Shown: positions 45,780-56,604, counted from the first letter of the stretch. The stretch: DNA of 64,000 bases from Basidiobolus meristosporus CBS 931.73 (GCA_002104905.1 MCFE01000212.1:62001-126000), one strand, 5' to 3'. Program-made: numbers and translations. Notes: generated by a model not told the origin, from the letters alone.

Positions 45780-48567
45780 TCACACAGATTCAAGACAGGA
45801 TGAAACTAGGGGGATGCCACCCACTAAATCAAAGACAGGAAGGTTTACAATCCAAAACAGAAGAGGTAACAGAACACATGCAATGCTCCAAATGGAATAT
45901 GTTTGACTCCATAAGACTGAATGGAACAGAGGCTAGAATAAATCCAAAACATATATTTGACAATCCAAAAAAGACAGTAAAATTCAGATGCCAAGCATCA
46001 GTACCAGGAGCCAGAAACAAAAGGGAAATATGCAACTGTACATATAGCAAAAACACAATAATGCCAATCCTTAAAAAGTACAAAAAAAGAAAACATTGTT
46101 GGATATTAAAAATAAAAAACAAAGTAACAACTGGGATCAAGAGGAAGAGACAGTCCAGGAAACAGAAGGAACAGGGACCATTTCAGAAGAGACAGACCAC
46201 AAGTATAGTGGACCAACACAGATACAAGGAAACAACAAGAATATAAACTATAGGGAACCGTGGGAGGCAAGAGGGAAGACAGAGGAAAGGGAGTTGATGG
46301 TAACTCTGACAAAACTAAGCTGGCAGGGAGAGAAGGAGGGAAACAGACTGATAGAAAATGGGGAAAAGGAGATAACCAACAGAGAGAGGATGGAAAAAGA
46401 GCAACCAGTACAACAGAAAAGTCCCATCTGGTACACAACCCTAGAATGGAATGTAGAAGGAGAAGGGGAAGAGCAAAGGAACGAGGTCACTACCAAGGAA
46501 GGAACAAGGATGTGGGAAAGAATCAGGGAGATAGAAAAGCAAATGGGCAAGTTAGCAAAGGAACTAGAGGAGATAAAGAAAGGGATCAGTGAAGGAAACC
46601 CTATGAAGGGCGAAAATGATATAAAGAGGGGACACAGGAAGGATACAGAGGAATTCTCAACAAGAGCTGGAGAAGTTGAGACCACATCAATATACGCCAA
46701 AACACTCAAAAAAACGTCATCAACAAATATAATAAGAAAGACACCAGCAACAAGCATCCACCAGAATGGAAATCTGGGCAATCAACAGAAACTACAAAAC
46801 AGGCTGCGAGAGCTCAAGAAGACAAACAAAACCTCTCCAACTCAAAATCTAAACATGGAATTGTGCATGAACAAACATATAGAATGTAAAAAAAAATCGT
46901 TAAAGGAGGTAATGGAAATTTTCAACAGTACGGGTATCACTAAAGACATGATCGTGAACATGCACTACGTTGGAAGGAGTATACTGGAAATACTTATCCC
47001 CGTAGAACACATTCCGATAGTGGAAAAAACACTGGGGGAGGCGGATCTCAAGCTCAAGGACCCACCAAATCCTTGCATAACACAGGGAATGGGTGCAAGA
47101 TTCCAACACATGAATTCAGAGGAAAAAAGAGAGTGTGCCAGGGAGCTGGCACGAAACAGAATCAAACGACAGATTTTCTAGGACAACGTAGCTGGTAGAT
47201 GGTACTGGTGGTACGCAAAAACCTTAGGACTGGAAACGGGCAACCTTAAGAAATGCACAACAGAGAACCAAAGTAGACAACAAAACAAACAGGAGAATCG
47301 ATTGAATCAAAGATTGTAAAATAGTTTTTGCCAATCTGAACGGGGCAAGAAATAAGATGAGTGAAATTAACAATTTTTTGGACGTCCACAATGTCGACCT
47401 AGTTATGGTAAATCAAACGTGGTTGGTTCATTGTCCTAGGAGCTATTTCCAGGACAGACTAATACTACACAAAACGGCAAAAACACCAAAAAAAGAAGGA
47501 GATGGGGGACGACCAAACGGCGGAATGATAATCCTCAGAAAGAGCATATTAAAACAACCAATCTGTCAAATGGAGTATGACCATCCGGATCGCGACGAAG
47601 TAATAGTGCAAGTGGGAGACACAACAATATCGTTTAATTACCTCAAACCCACAGATAACGAGGAATTACTGAAGGAACGATTCACACACAACGGAAATAA
47701 CAAAAACCCGAATATATGGTTGGGTGATTTCAATGCAAGACTAGGAGAACTTGTCAACGATAGCAGAAGTAACAAAAAGGGGACGGCACTTAGAAAAATA
47801 ATGACACAATACACACTTAATAGAATACCACCGTCAAACGACAAACCAACATACACCTCAAAAACAGGACAAAGCACAATCGATATTGTGCTAGCGAACA
47901 GAACGGCTTCAAATAGAATAATACAATGCATAGTACTAGAGAACACGGCGTTTGGTATCTCCGACCACGCACCAATCCTAGTACACTTTAAATACATTGG
48001 GGGAGAAGACGAGGGGACAAGCATAATCAGACCTAGATGGCGTCCATGGAAAATACCATTACCAAAAGCACCAAACAAAAAAAAACACAAAACCGCAAGA
48101 GAAGGGGCCCACAACAGACAAAGAGAGAGAGAAAACAGGGGCACTGCAATATCTAAAAGCGTACACTGATAAGGCGGAAGAAGGGATGGAAGACTGGGAA
48201 CTAGGGAACAAGGCCACAACGGAGAAGGAGAGGCTAATGGAAAAATCAGTTGATATGCTGGTAACAGGATTGCAAAGAGCAACTGAAGTGTTCGGCACAA
48301 CCAAACCAAGAAAAACAAACTGGAAATGGTTCTGATCCAAACAACTAGAACATCTAAAGAATAGAAGAAGGGCAGCATATCGGAAGTGGAAAAGATGCAA
48401 GGAGAAAGAAGGCAAGATCCACTTATGGGAAGAGTTTGACGTTATGCAAAAACAATTCAGGATGGAATTGAACAAAGAGCGGAAGGCACGTTTCAGAGAC
48501 TTCAGCAACCAAATAGCAAAAGCAAACAACTCAGATATGAGCCGTTTACTAAAAAGACTAGCTAAAC
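45780..48567 (+). mobile_element. LINE (non-LTR retrotransposon), 3' part missing
   Basis: ORF1, a 175-bp gap, then the endonuclease part of ORF2 and the linker before reverse transcriptase. It ends abruptly at 48567, where the tRNA unit begins; no reverse transcriptase, 3' end or poly(A) tract follows. The 5' boundary is approximate. It has almost no CpG before about 46480 and normal CpG after. Confidence 0.75.
46096..47181 (+). CDS. LINE ORF1 protein
   Basis: 361 residues, open from an ATG at 46096. ORF1 proteins bind LINE RNA and aid retrotransposition. The first two thirds are strongly charged and low in complexity. A coiled coil is likely around residues 135-165 (MWERIREIEKQMGKLAKELE). 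The last third, from about NMELCMNKHIECKKKSLKEV, looks folded and is the part conserved in the decayed LINE at 42360-42530. I see no CCHC knuckle. A frame is also open upstream of the ATG, so the true start may be earlier or altered. Belongs with the endonuclease ORF 175 bp downstream. Confidence 0.6.
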   Translation: MLDIKNKKQSNNWDQEEETVQETEGTGTISEETDHKYSGPTQIQGNNKNINYREPWEARGKTEERELMVTLTKLSWQGEKEGNRLIENGEKEITNRERMEKEQPVQQKSPIWYTTLEWNVEGEGEEQRNEVTTKEGTRMWERIREIEKQMGKLAKELEEIKKGISEGNPMKGENDIKRGHRKDTEEFSTRAGEVETTSIYAKTLKKTSSTNIIRKTPATSIHQNGNLGNQQKLQNRLRELKKTNKTSPTQNLNMELCMNKHIECKKKSLKEVMEIFNSTGITKDMIVNMHYVGRSILEILIPVEHIPIVEKTLGEADLKLKDPPNPCITQGMGARFQHMNSEEKRECARELARNRIKRQIF

Positions 48568-48586
48568 TGATCCGACCTCCAATATG
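47321..48586 (+). pseudogene. LINE ORF2, endonuclease part only, frameshifted and truncated
   Basis: APE-type endonuclease of the exonuclease/endonuclease/phosphatase fold, which nicks target DNA for reverse transcription. The start IVFANLNGARNK lies just before ATG 47357. Catalytic words: VNQTWL, WLGDFNARLG, STIDIVLAN and ISDHAPILVHF. The frame ends at 48169; another frame continues as a linker (QYLKAYTDKAEEGMEDWELG ... RRRAAYRKWKRCKEKEGK) to 48567, where the tRNA array begins. The expected reverse transcriptase (several hundred residues) is missing. Confidence 0.8.
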
Positions 48587-48595
48587 ACTGTACAT

Positions 48596-48668
48596 GGGCG
48601 TATGGCCAAATGGATAAGGCGCCTGACTACGGATCAGGAGATTCCAGGTTCGATCCCTGGTATGCTCG
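48596..48668 (+). tRNA. tRNA-Arg(ACG)
   Basis: 73 nt. Acceptor GGGCGTA pairs with TATGCTC; anticodon ACG at 48629-48631 in a CTGAC/ATCAG-type stem; T loop TTCGATC. No intron. A T-run at 48676 would end Pol III transcription. Confidence 0.95.
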
Positions 48669-48936
48669 TACAACAATTTTTTATGTTCCATGTTACTCGG
48701 AATACTAATACTCAAACTTACTTTTGTAAGTTTCATGGCATGATAAGCTCTAGACATGATGGCTGCAATCAGTGCATATCCTCTGCAATACAATAGTTTA
48801 TTTGATTATTCACTCGATAGCATTGTGATGTCTACTAGCTGTTATGTTCTTTCATAAAAAGGCCATTGCCCACACCATCACGTATCATCAAACCCAACCT
48901 TCAATTAATCCCATCATCCAAATAGCCAAAAGAAAA

Positions 48937-49008
48937 CTCTCAGACCGGGAATTGAACCCGGGTCTCCCGCGTGACAGGCGGGGATACTTACCACTATACT
49001 ATCTGAGA
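48937..49008 (-). tRNA. tRNA-Asp(GTC)
   Basis: 72 nt, acceptor TCTCAGA fully paired, anticodon stem CCCGC/GCGGG around GTC, no intron. A CpG-eroded relic of it lies at 45650. Confidence 0.95.
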
Positions 49009-49455
49009 AGATATCTATCAAGTGAAATATATAATTTATAACGCACACTATTTAATACTTGGTAAAGCATGTTAGGGAGGCTATCGGGCTGGCAAAAACA
49101 ATTTGAACAATTAGCCTACCTATGAAAATACATTTTCCCCTCTCCCACCCATCTATGATGTGTGTCAATTTCCCCCAGCTGCACAGTGTATATCTTCTGA
49201 CTCAGTAAAAACATACACACGATATTTACTACACAATAAAATGGGTATATTGCTGCAACGTTGTTGGCCCTTGATTGTACATTGATTAGATTGAATTCAA
49301 TAAAAATCACAATTTCTACTTTGAGCACTGATTGACAAATAAGCGCTAAAATGGATTTACTCATGAATAAAGTACCATACAAGTGACCATCCGACTTCCA
49401 TTCAACACCCTGCCCCCTACTCCAACTAAATACTGCACACAGAAAAAGGTAAAAA

Positions 49456-49529
49456 TGCTCACAGCAGGGGTCGAACCTGCGACCTTGGCGTTATTAGCAC
49501 CACGCTCTAACCAACTGAGCTATGCGAGC
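49456..49529 (-). tRNA. tRNA-Ile(AAT)
   Basis: 74 nt, acceptor GCTCGCA with TGTGAGC, discriminator A, anticodon AAT in GTGGTGCTAATAACGCC. No intron; T-run follows. Confidence 0.95.
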
Positions 49530-49534
49530 ATATA

Positions 49535-49616
49535 CGACAACAGCAGGATTTGAACCTGCGCGGGCAGAGCCCATATGATTTCTAGTCATACGCCTTAACC
49601 ACTCGGCCATATTGTC
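49535..49616 (-). tRNA. tRNA-Ser(AGA)
   Basis: 82 nt with a long variable arm, anticodon AGA, discriminator G as usual for serine. Begins only 6 bp from the tRNA-Ile gene. Confidence 0.95.
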
Positions 49617-49721
49617 TGATATATCAATCCTTCTCTCTTTAAATATATGACTAAACATTTAACATTATCTTGTTTAATAAAGTATGTTGAAGCTATTGTT
49701 TTCTAAAAATCGCAGAAAATT

Positions 49722-49793
49722 AGGTCTCGCCGAGAATCGAACTCGGATTACAGGATTCAAAGTCCTGGGTGCTAACCATTACACCACGAAACC
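49722..49793 (-). tRNA. tRNA-Gln(TTG)
   Basis: 72 nt, acceptor GGTTTCG with CGAGACC, anticodon TTG, discriminator T, no intron. Confidence 0.95.
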
Positions 49794-49918
49794 AGCAACT
49801 ACCTGTTATAAGCTAATCTATATTATAGTACTTACTCACTCGTAATCTTGCATTAAATATTTATTTCTGTAGCCCGCCAATGAAGAATACAATGAAGGGG
49901 CTGTGAACCAAAAAGGAT

Positions 49919-50001
49919 TGGTAACAGTGAGATTCGAACTCACGCCTCTTACGAGACCGCAACTTGAGTGCGGCGCCTTAGACCAACTCGGCCATGTTAC
50001 C
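49919..50001 (-). tRNA. tRNA-Leu(CAA), intronless
   Basis: 83 nt with long variable arm, acceptor GGTAACA fully paired, anticodon CAA. In yeasts and many animals this gene has an intron; none here. Confidence 0.95.
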
Positions 50002-50302
50002 GTATATTACATCCATCTCATATTTTTCTTACGACTAGAAAGGTTCGCAAACCTAGAGTGTTCATGTCACTCGATACTAATTTTTTTGTGATTAAAAGAA
50101 CTTCCAAATTCGTCAATTTTCAGTGGTCGTTAATTATTGCCAAATAGCTTGTAACAAAAGGAAACACAAAGCTACCAACGATGCCAGATTGTGCTTGTAT
50201 GAGAACACACGCTATCTAGTAATGCACTTTCAAAATGTGGTTCATTTGCACCTTGAATGCAAGTCTGTGGGCTGTACTGATCTGACAACCACTAAAATAA
50301 AA

Positions 50303-50373
50303 TGCCATTGCTCGGAATCGAACCGAGGTCGACGCGGCCACAACGCGATGTACTGCCACTATACTACAATGGC
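50303..50373 (-). tRNA. tRNA-His(GTG)
   Basis: 71 nt, acceptor GCCATTG fully paired, anticodon GTG. The extra G(-1) is not encoded, as is usual in eukaryotes. Confidence 0.95.
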
Positions 50374-50554
50374 GAATTCAGTATTTGACCCATTACCTGA
50401 CTTCATGTTATGTTCACTGATCATACCTTGCGACTAGCTACCCATCTGCATTGGTAGGGTTCAATGTGAAGATGGGTACATGATACAGTGAGCATTCTGA
50501 ATGGAGTAAAGTCTTGTGGGAATATAGAATTTTGCTTGCTTTCTAACAATAACT

Positions 50555-50626
50555 TCCTCATTGGTCCAGTGGTTAGGATTTCTCGCTTTCACCGAGACGG
50601 CCGGGGTTCGATTCCCCGATGGGGAA
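50555..50626 (+). tRNA. tRNA-Glu(TTC)
   Basis: 72 nt, acceptor TCCTCAT with ATGGGGA, anticodon TTC in CTCGCTTTCACCGAG. Confidence 0.95.
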
Positions 50627-50826
50627 ATACTTTTGTCCTATGTTTTTATTAGTGGTTGGGATGATATGCAGGAAAGCCGCAAGCTCAAGGGCCCCGTGTA
50701 GAGAATACCAAAATGATCAAGGCCATCCTTACGTGAAGCATACACACAAAAAGTGATCGATCTTTTTTCATATATGGGGACTGGCCAAGGTCCTACTGAT
50801 ACAACACCCACCAAAACAAAAATCAG

Positions 50827-50898
50827 TGAGGAGTGCGTGATTTGAACACGCAACCTTTCGCTCTGGAGGCGAACGCGCTACCGTTGCGCCAACCCCCC
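50827..50898 (-). tRNA. tRNA-Trp(CCA), intronless
   Basis: 72 nt, acceptor GGGGGGT with ACTCCTC, anticodon CCA in TTCGCCTCCAGAGCGAA. No intron. Confidence 0.93.
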
Positions 50899-51042
50899 AC
50901 TTACATTTGTTACGTAGTTAACTACCTACATAAAACCCCATTTTACAACATGTACTCTCCCTCATAAGACTTGGTACTTCGTTGCAAATTTTAAAATTTT
51001 CTTGATGACCATATATAGCAAGTTGAGTTATCCATCAACGAA

Positions 51043-51116
51043 GTCTTCGTGGTGTAGTTGGTTATCACGTCTGTCTAACACACAGACGGTCCTCGGTTCG
51101 AATCCGAGCGAAGACA
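51043..51116 (+). tRNA. tRNA-Val(AAC)
   Basis: 74 nt, acceptor GTCTTCG fully paired, anticodon AAC in GTCTGTCTAACACACAGAC. Confidence 0.95.
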
Positions 51117-51333
51117 TCATTTTTCCCTCTGCTGCATAATCTTTTGCAAATACTTGCTCTTTGTGCCCTCCATGACACATCGCATTTACTCTATATCACT
51201 ACCTATGGAAGATACTATACTCACCCGCCCCGAATCTGTTCTTCCACCTGAACAAAGCAAAGGCCCCTCCTCTTCGCCGAAGCTCAAAGGTTTAGATGTC
51301 CAGCAGAGAGCAATAATACGGTATTCCCACACA

Positions 51334-51406
51334 GGGGGTCTAGCTCAGATGGTAGAGCGCTCGCTTAGCATGCGAGAGGCACTGGGATCGATACCCAGGT
51401 CCTCCA
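51334..51406 (+). tRNA. tRNA-Ala(AGC)
   Basis: 73 nt, anticodon AGC in CTCGCTTAGCATGCGAG. One T-T mismatch at acceptor pair 6-67. It starts 7 bp after the end of the duplicated segment; in the second copy the gypsy LTR stands in its place. Confidence 0.92.
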
Positions 51407-51627
51407 GTATCGATTATACGGTATTCGTTTTGCTTGGAATCTGTACTGCCAATACACCTTTGAAGAAGCAGCATGGAAGCGTACTGCAAACAGGTGTGAT
51501 ATCTATTTTAGATATTTCGCGTAAGAGCATCACTAGGACAAAGGCCTAAATGCTGCTTTCCTCTATTGTTCGGTGTGCATATTTCAATTCCAAAAGGTAT
51601 ATGGCTAAGAGGTGCAAAAAGTAAAAA

Positions 51628-51700
51628 CACCCAACGTGGGGGTCGAACCCACAACCTTGAGATTAAGAGTCTCACGCTCTACCGATTGAGCTAGCCGGGC
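51628..51700 (-). tRNA. tRNA-Lys(CTT)
   Basis: 73 nt, acceptor GCCCGGC with GTTGGGT (first pair G-U), anticodon CTT, no intron, T-run follows. Confidence 0.92.
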
Positions 51701-51886
51701 ATGTTACACTTCAGTTACCGTGTGTTATGTTATAACATCGCAGATCCTGAGAAAGACAAAGTAGATGATCGAATACATCTCTAAAAAATGCAAGAGCCAG
51801 TATACTGCTATCACTACTGTCACTTGATAACTCGATGGGTTGCCTGTCTAATCCTATGATAACACGGATCAAAACTATCCTAAAAA

Positions 51887-51959
51887 TGCCGTCTCTGCGG
51901 ATTGAACGCAGGACCTTCAGAACTTCAGTCTGACGCTCTCCCAACTGAGCTAAGACGGC
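51887..51959 (-). tRNA. tRNA-Phe(GAA), intronless
   Basis: 73 nt, acceptor GCCGTCT fully paired, anticodon GAA in CAGACTGAAGTTCTG. No intron. Confidence 0.95.
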
Positions 51960-52381
51960 TAGTTGCTCTTACCATAGGGTAAGGACTTATCTGTCTCAAG
52001 CCTAAAATACATTTGAAACACGGGACGCGTGTGTAATCGACAGACCATAATGTATACATTGCAATATCAACACCTTGCTAGCACCATTATATCCAAGGCG
52101 CAAATCCTGTAACCTGAGGTTTACTCAAGCCGGTAGATCTGTCGAGTCACATTTGAGCAGATGAGCTTTCTAGCCGAAGCACAATAGAGTAGCAAAAACG
52201 GATTGCATTTAATATCTAGCAGATAGGATACATGACAACGCCAGCGCACTAGTTGATCTCAAACCCGTAGCCCGGATTTTTGATAAAGATGCTGGGAAAA
52301 TTACCGAGCCCGGCTGCTTCCATTGTGTGAATAAACGAGCCAAATGGATAATAGAGTATTGGCCTACTTCCGAACAGAAAT

Positions 52382-52464
52382 GGAGAGATGGCCGAGTTGG
52401 TCTAAGGCGTCACGTTAAGGCCGTGATCTCTTCGGAGGCGTGGGTTCGAATCCCACTCTCTTCA
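52382..52464 (+). tRNA. tRNA-Leu(AAG)
   Basis: 83 nt with long variable arm, acceptor GGAGAGA with TCTCTTC, loop TTAAGGC giving anticodon AAG. Confidence 0.93.
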
Positions 52465-52637
52465 TTACTTTTTGCTCTCAACCAAATGGATACCATTTTA
52501 TAAACTTGCTTGTTGTATGTATGAGACCACTGGGAATTCACATAATCTCTCTAAAAAATCTTTTCATCGTAGTAACCAGCAATGAACCATGCCCAGAAAA
52601 GAATGTTACGCATAAACGATGCAATCGCAAAAAGATA

Positions 52638-52710
52638 TGCCTTCTGCCGGAATCGAACCAGCGACCTTCTGCTTACTAGGCAGACGCTCTGCCAACTGAG
52701 CCAAGGAGGC
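52638..52710 (-). tRNA. tRNA-Thr(AGT)
   Basis: 73 nt, anticodon AGT in TCTGCCTAGTAAGCAGA. One C-A mismatch in the acceptor stem (pair 5-68). Confidence 0.9.
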
Positions 52711-53415
52711 AATACATTTGGCATGGATGTCCTTTCCAACATCACTCTTTGTCTTTTGAGCAAGAGACAATCTTCAACTCTGAATATAACTGCTTTTCTT
52801 TGTAGTGGTCTTTCAGCTAGTAAATATGCTATTTCAATCTTCTACGCATTATGTTACCCATCTTCATATTGTACGTAGATGGACACAAAGTTCTATGTGT
52901 GCATACTGCTACGATACCATTTCTATTCTAGATAGCAGTGCATCGATGGTTAGGAAATCACTCTCGTTAATGCGTCTAGCTGTGACAACTAACCCATGGG
53001 TTCGAAGCTGGCATAAGCACTTTGTCAGCATAAGCAATGTGGCACATACCTGGGCCGTTATGAAAAAATTATCTATACTCAGTTTTGCAAAAGTTTGCGC
53101 GTGACCGAGTAAAAATGTTTATTCACTTTTATTAACCCTAAACTTGTTTGCCCAGGATGTGCTCAACGTTACCGAGAATTAAGTATTCATGAAGTTTTGA
53201 GATGCACACCCTACAATCCAGAGGCTAAAGGCATTCATCCCTGTGTCTAGATTTAGTGTTTACACATCTTCGAGGAGAAACACAATCCCTAGGGTTAGGG
53301 AGAAGATTGTGTACGGTGCAGAAGTGACCCTTGTCACAGTTGAGAGGAGAAGCAGAAAACAGAGATGCGGTTTTTTGAGTGAAAGCAGCCATAATTAGAC
53401 AAAATGCGAGCAAAA

Positions 53416-53486
53416 TGCATACTCGGGGAATCGAACCCCGGTCTACCGCGTGGCAGGCGGTAATTATACCACTAAACCAAGTATGC
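53416..53486 (-). tRNA. tRNA-Gly(GCC)
   Basis: 71 nt, acceptor GCATACT fully paired, anticodon GCC in ACCGCCTGCCACGCGGT. Confidence 0.95.
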
Positions 53487-53839
53487 ACTTGATAAAGGGA
53501 GCAACGCAATAATCAGAGATGTAACGTAATAGATTTATTCCCAAGCCCCTTCTCCCCTTAAGATTGATCATCCCAGATGACCGGATCACTCTAATAACGA
53601 AATAAGTATAGGCATTACCTTACCACGTAATGTAATGTACCATTGGCAATTGAGCAAGACAGAAAAGAGTACAGGCAGTAGCGTATCACATGTGACTCTA
53701 TTGTGTAGCTACGGTGAGCTTTGCATGACTGCCGCAAATACACCTCCAAAGTATAACAACTATACTTGGCCGAATGAAATACAACAGTTCAGTTACATGT
53801 CCATCCATGGACGCATAAATCTTCCCTGGTTCAAGAATA

Positions 53840-53911
53840 TCCGCATTGGTCCAGTGGTCAGGATCTCTCGCTCTCACCGAGAAGGCCGGGGTTCGATTCC
53901 CCGATGCGGAA
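53840..53911 (+). tRNA. tRNA-Glu(CTC)
   Basis: 72 nt, acceptor TCCGCAT with ATGCGGA, anticodon CTC. Its flanks (53588-54055) recur, decayed and permuted, at 40355-40790. Confidence 0.95.
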
Positions 53912-54083
53912 GTTCGCATTCAGTAACTTTTTGTAAGTTGGTGTAGTATGAGTGACTCGAGATGAAATTATTTTGTGATCACAAGAGAGGATCAGCGACA
54001 AACTATAGATCTTTCTTGTTGCTAGCACATGTTTAGATGTATGTACAATTGTTAATGATCCGACCTCCAATATGACTGTACAT

Positions 54084-54156
54084 GGGCGTATGGCCAAATG
54101 GATAAGGCGCCTGACTACGGATCAGGAGATTCCAGGTTCGATCCCTGGTATGCTCG
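54084..54156 (+). tRNA. tRNA-Arg(ACG), second copy
   Basis: Identical to 48596-48668. Confidence 0.95.
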
Positions 54157-54424
54157 TACAACAATTTTTTATGTTCCATGTTACTCGGAATACTAATACT
54201 CAAACTTACTTTTGTAAGTTTCATGGCATGATAAGCTCTAGACATGATGGCTGCAATCAGTGCATATCCTCTGCAATACAATAGTTTATTTGATTATTCA
54301 CTCGATAGCATTGTGATGTCTACTAGCTGTTATGTTCTTTCATAAAAAGGCCATTGCCCACACCATCACGTATCATCAAACCCAACCTTCAATTAATCCC
54401 ATCATCCAAATAGCCAAAAGAAAA

Positions 54425-54496
54425 CTCTCAGACCGGGAATTGAACCCGGGTCTCCCGCGTGACAGGCGGGGATACTTACCACTATACTATCTGAGA
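54425..54496 (-). tRNA. tRNA-Asp(GTC), second copy
   Basis: Identical to 48937-49008. Confidence 0.95.
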
Positions 54497-54943
54497 AGAT
54501 ATCTATCAAGTGAAATATATAATTTATAACGCACACTATTTAATACTTGGTAAAGCATGTTAGGGAGGCTATCGGGCTGGCAAAAACAATTTGAACAATT
54601 AGCCTACCTATGAAAATACATTTTCCCCTCTCCCACCCATCTATGATGTGTGTCAATTTCCCCCAGCTGCACAGTGTATATCTTCTGACTCAGTAAAAAC
54701 ATACACACGATATTTACTACACAATAAAATGGGTATATTGCTGCAACGTTGTTGGCCCTTGATTGTACATTGATTAGATTGAATTCAATAAAAATCACAA
54801 TTTCTACTTTGAGCACTGATTGACAAATAAGCGCTAAAATGGATTTACTCATGAATAAAGTACCATACAAGTGACCATCCGACTTCCATTCAACACCCTG
54901 CCCCCTACTCCAACTAAATACTGCACACAGAAAAAGGTAAAAA

Positions 54944-55017
54944 TGCTCACAGCAGGGGTCGAACCTGCGACCTTGGCGTTATTAGCACCACGCTCTAACC
55001 AACTGAGCTATGCGAGC
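54944..55017 (-). tRNA. tRNA-Ile(AAT), second copy
   Basis: Identical to 49456-49529. Confidence 0.95.
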
Positions 55018-55022
55018 ATATA

Positions 55023-55104
55023 CGACAACAGCAGGATTTGAACCTGCGCGGGCAGAGCCCATATGATTTCTAGTCATACGCCTTAACCACTCGGCCATAT
55101 TGTC
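55023..55104 (-). tRNA. tRNA-Ser(AGA), second copy
   Basis: Identical to 49535-49616. Confidence 0.95.
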
Positions 55105-55209
55105 TGATATATCAATCCTTCTCTCTTTAAATATATGACTAAACATTTAACATTATCTTGTTTAATAAAGTATGTTGAAGCTATTGTTTTCTAAAAATCG
55201 CAGAAAATT

Positions 55210-55281
55210 AGGTCTCGCCGAGAATCGAACTCGGATTACAGGATTCAAAGTCCTGGGTGCTAACCATTACACCACGAAACC
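55210..55281 (-). tRNA. tRNA-Gln(TTG), second copy
   Basis: Identical to 49722-49793. Confidence 0.95.
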
Positions 55282-55406
55282 AGCAACTACCTGTTATAAG
55301 CTAATCTATATTATAGTACTTACTCACTCGTAATCTTGCATTAAATATTTATTTCTGTAGCCCGCCAATGAAGAATACAATGAAGGGGCTGTGAACCAAA
55401 AAGGAT

Positions 55407-55489
55407 TGGTAACAGTGAGATTCGAACTCACGCCTCTTACGAGACCGCAACTTGAGTGCGGCGCCTTAGACCAACTCGGCCATGTTACC
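55407..55489 (-). tRNA. tRNA-Leu(CAA), second copy
   Basis: Identical to 49919-50001. Confidence 0.95.
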
Positions 55490-55790
55490 GTATATTACAT
55501 CCATCTCATATTTTTCTTACGACTAGAAAGGTTCGCAAACCTAGAGTGTTCATGTCACTCGATACTAATTTTTTTGTGATTAAAAGAACTTCCAAATTCG
55601 TCAATTTTCAGTGGTCGTTAATTATTGCCAAATAGCTTGTAACAAAAGGAAACACAAAGCTACCAACGATGCCAGATTGTGCTTGTATGAGAACACACGC
55701 TATCTAGTAATGCACTTTCAAAATGTGGTTCATTTGCACCTTGAATGCAAGTCTGTGGGCTGTACTGATCTGACAACCACTAAAATAAAA

Positions 55791-55861
55791 TGCCATTGCT
55801 CGGAATCGAACCGAGGTCGACGCGGCCACAACGCGATGTACTGCCACTATACTACAATGGC
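55791..55861 (-). tRNA. tRNA-His(GTG), second copy
   Basis: Identical to 50303-50373. Confidence 0.95.
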
Positions 55862-56042
55862 GAATTCAGTATTTGACCCATTACCTGACTTCATGTTATG
55901 TTCACTGATCATACCTTGCGACTAGCTACCCATCTGCATTGGTAGGGTTCAATGTGAAGATGGGTACATGATACAGTGAGCATTCTGAATGGAGTAAAGT
56001 CTTGTGGGAATATAGAATTTTGCTTGCTTTCTAACAATAACT

Positions 56043-56114
56043 TCCTCATTGGTCCAGTGGTTAGGATTTCTCGCTTTCACCGAGACGGCCGGGGTTCGAT
56101 TCCCCGATGGGGAA
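56043..56114 (+). tRNA. tRNA-Glu(TTC), second copy
   Basis: Identical to 50555-50626. Confidence 0.95.
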
Positions 56115-56314
56115 ATACTTTTGTCCTATGTTTTTATTAGTGGTTGGGATGATATGCAGGAAAGCCGCAAGCTCAAGGGCCCCGTGTAGAGAATACCAAA
56201 ATGATCAAGGCCATCCTTACGTGAAGCATACACACAAAAAGTGATCGATCTTTTTTCATATATGGGGACTGGCCAAGGTCCTACTGATACAACACCCACC
56301 AAAACAAAAATCAG

Positions 56315-56386
56315 TGAGGAGTGCGTGATTTGAACACGCAACCTTTCGCTCTGGAGGCGAACGCGCTACCGTTGCGCCAACCCCCC
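56315..56386 (-). tRNA. tRNA-Trp(CCA), second copy
   Basis: Identical to 50827-50898. Confidence 0.93.
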
Positions 56387-56530
56387 ACTTACATTTGTTA
56401 CGTAGTTAACTACCTACATAAAACCCCATTTTACAACATGTACTCTCCCTCATAAGACTTGGTACTTCGTTGCAAATTTTAAAATTTTCTTGATGACCAT
56501 ATATAGCAAGTTGAGTTATCCATCAACGAA

Positions 56531-56604
56531 GTCTTCGTGGTGTAGTTGGTTATCACGTCTGTCTAACACACAGACGGTCCTCGGTTCGAATCCGAGCGAA
56601 GACA
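56531..56604 (+). tRNA. tRNA-Val(AAC), second copy
   Basis: Identical to 51043-51116. Confidence 0.95.

Larger units (their letters stand above)
48568..51327 (+). repeat. tRNA-array duplication, first copy (segment A)
   Basis: 2760 bp repeated at 54056-56815 with a constant offset of 5488. I see only one difference by eye (G at 51171, A at 56659). Contains ten tRNA genes. Its left edge abuts the broken LINE; on the right it continues into unique tRNA-bearing DNA. Confidence 0.95.
51328..54055 (+). other. Unique half of the 5488-bp tRNA unit (segment B)
   Basis: Seven tRNA genes (Ala, Lys, Phe, Leu, Thr, Gly, Glu) separated by 190-700 bp spacers without supportable protein genes. 52939-53020 has faint tRNA features (GATGGTTAGG, then GGGTTCGAAGC) but no foldable cloverleaf. 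Confidence 0.7.

Noticed and set aside
48844-49041. Short open frame around the tRNA-Asp gene and similar frames over other tRNA genes
   Set aside because: They lie across tRNA genes and spacers, and the same peptides recur only because the DNA is duplicated.
52939-53020. Possible tRNA with D-arm and T-arm-like words
   Set aside because: No acceptor or anticodon stem can be paired; noted only as a faint relic.
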